The notes under the pieces are model-generated. The model had not been told where the DNA came from and ran no database searches. It saw only the letters and a list, made by a program, of their open reading frames with translations. A stretch of 64,000 nucleotides of DNA from Pseudomonadota bacterium (GTDB taxonomy: Bacteria; Pseudomonadota; Alphaproteobacteria; Rhizobiales; Xanthobacteraceae), in assembly GCA_963204905.1 (NCBI GenBank), contig CAUJJN010000241.1:1-64000 (forward strand), read 5' to 3'. Positions 63,049 to 64,000 of this stretch are shown here, piece after piece; position 1 is the stretch's first letter, and every line of letters begins with the position of its first letter. The position numbers and the translations under genes were made by a program.

Positions 63049-63729
63049 TCAGGTGTCGCACCATTCGCGCAGCAGGTTGTGATACATCCCCGTCAGACGC
63101 GTTACTGCAGGCTGTGCCGGATTATCCTGCGTCAATCCCTGGATCGTAGTGTCGAGATCGAACAGCATGGCGCGGCGGCTGTGCTCTCGCACCAGGCTCT
63201 GAATCCAGAAGAATGCCGCGAGACGCGCGCCACGCGTCACGGGCGTGACCTGATGAAACGTATTGGCGGGATAGAGAATCATATGGCCAGCCGGAAGCTT
63301 GAACTGATGGCGCGCATACTCACCCTGCACGGTCAACTCGCCGCCGTCATAGTCCCCCGGATCGCTAAGGAAGAGCGTCGACGACAAGTCGCCGCGAATT
63401 CGCACACCCACGCCGGGCACCGTGAAAATGGCGTTGTCGATATGATCACCATAGGTGCCCCCGCCGGTGTAACGGTTGAAACGCGGCGGCAGCACTTTCA
63501 GCGGCAAGGCGGCGGATACAAACAGACTGACCTGAGAGAGGCGCTCGAGAAGGAAGTCGGCCAGTTGCTGGGCGAGAGGGTCGTTCTGTCCGAGTTGCTC
63601 ATTGGCCTTCACATGGACCGCGATATGCCCTGCTGTCGCCCGTCCGTCCTGCCATGAAGCTTGTCCGAGCAGTTCGCGGAAACGCTGGATTTCGTCCGAC
63701 GTCAGAACATCTGGAATAATCTGGATCAT
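63049..63729 (-). CDS. piuC: PiuC/YbiX-type Fe(II)/2-oxoglutarate-dependent dioxygenase
   Basis: The 226-residue protein carries the jelly-roll iron site [10 protein letters not shown] (His-x-Asp), the distal His in [26 protein letters not shown] and the 2-oxoglutarate Arg just after. Members are encoded beside TonB-dependent siderophore receptors and are needed for iron utilisation in several bacteria. AGGA precedes the ATG at 63729; the frame is open to 63804. It is downstream of a TonB receptor gene and 4 nt ahead of the oxidase gene. Confidence 0.92.
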   Translation of the reverse strand: MIQIIPDVLTSDEIQRFRELLGQASWQDGRATAGHIAVHVKANEQLGQNDPLAQQLADFLLERLSQVSLFVSAALPLKVLPPRFNRYTGGGTYGDHIDNAIFTVPGVGVRIRGDLSSTLFLSDPGDYDGGELTVQGEYARHQFKLPAGHMILYPANTFHQVTPVTRGARLAAFFWIQSLVREHSRRAMLFDLDTTIQGLTQDNPAQPAVTRLTGMYHNLLREWCDT

Positions 63730-63909
63730 ACCATTCCTGCCTTCCCTATGTTCTAGCATCGGCATCCGGCAAACCATAGCGACATAGCGCCGAGGCGATG
63801 ACATGCCGTCGCGGGATATATCCGTCGCCGCCCGCCTCCATAACCGGATCGCCCCGTCGCGGATTGCAACGAGGCGATCGGTGTTGATGTCAAGTTTGAT
63901 GGAATTTCA

Positions 63910-64000
63910 TCAGAACTTGAAGTTGGTGCTCACCCGGTAGGTGCGAGACGGACCCAGCAAGGCTCGACTACCCGCCCAGTTCGTCGATACCGCGTAGCGT
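63910..64000 (-). CDS. C-terminus of a TonB-dependent outer-membrane receptor (truncated by the window)
   Basis: The minus strand reads RYAVSTNWAGSRALLGPSR followed by TYRVSTNFKF and a stop at 63910-63912. A beta-strand ending in aromatic Phe is the outer-membrane insertion signal, and the PSRTYRVSTNFKF pattern is that of TonB siderophore receptors. Its neighbour PiuC supports an iron or siderophore receptor. It lies upstream of piuC (180 nt). Confidence 0.85.
   Translation of the reverse strand, partial: RYAVSTNWAGSRALLGPSRTYRVSTNFKF

Noticed and set aside
1-64000. tRNA, rRNA, CRISPR arrays, insertion sequences or phage genes
   Set aside because: I saw no tRNA-like cloverleaf with CCA-proximal signature, no regularly spaced repeats and no transposase or integrase frame. 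A dedicated search was not possible here.

Overview
The window is high-GC, densely coded bacterial DNA with no RNA genes, insertion sequences or CRISPR arrays that I could see. The gene set points to an alphaproteobacterium, most likely of the Bradyrhizobium/Rhodopseudomonas/Afipia group (Nitrobacteraceae): several branched-chain-type (LIV/HAAT) ABC importers, an FmdA/FmdB amidase locus, an oxalate:formate antiporter, a RamB-like regulator beside prp genes, and cobalamin riboswitches. The genus is inferred, not proven.

Layout. (1) 1-4226, plus strand: the tail of an unidentified gene, then LivH, LivM, LivF and a periplasmic binding protein, ending in a strong terminator at 4281-4316. (2) 12561-4344, minus strand: a probable operon of DUF2848 protein, L-asparaginase, a complete LIV importer, an AllA-like ureidoglycolate lyase and an ornithine cyclodeaminase family protein, which looks like uptake and breakdown of a nitrogen-rich amide, ureide or amino acid. 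(3) 12562-13658 has no convincing intact gene. (4) 13659-16520: an oxalate:formate antiporter-type MFS carrier, a 41-residue small protein behind it, and a convergent ModE-like regulator with a binding-protein domain. (5) 16840-29960: metE behind a cobalamin riboswitch, a methylcitrate-cycle operon (prpB, prpC, prpD and a thioesterase) with its divergent PrpR/RamB regulator, and nrdA-nrdB behind a second cobalamin riboswitch. Each of these systems can replace a B12-dependent route, so the block reads as a B12-independence module. The NrdB is of the tyrosine-less (class Ic, Chlamydia-like) type.

(6) 30272-36862, minus strand: a urea/short-amide importer (urtABCDE type) with formamidase fmdA and zinc-ribbon fmdB. 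Divergent from it, 37010-41297 holds a fusion of an NCS1-type permease, a cysteine-rich module, a histidine kinase and a receiver, followed by its LuxR-type response regulator. The 147-bp gap between the two operons carries two copies of CGCAARATCGCG 22 bp apart. (7) 41675-48425, minus strand: a homodimeric-type pyruvate dehydrogenase complex (aceE, aceF, and an E3 with its own lipoyl domain) and an Lrp/AsnC regulator with an unusual tail. (8) 48881-61440: an AraC regulator and a long minus-strand catabolic block. It holds VOC protein, flavin reductase, LIV importer, two enoyl-CoA hydratases, creatininase-family hydrolase, LLM flavin monooxygenase, acyl-CoA synthetase and a substrate-binding protein. 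This looks like a full import, CoA-activation and oxidation pathway for a substrate I cannot name. (9) 61896-64000, minus strand: an FMN alpha-hydroxy-acid oxidase, a PiuC-type iron/2-oxoglutarate dioxygenase and the C-terminus of a TonB-dependent receptor, which is an iron-uptake setting.

The most interesting points are the B12-independence block with a shared 20-mer in the two riboswitch platforms, the permease-kinase fusion with its twin candidate operators, and the uncharacterised catabolic cluster in region 8.
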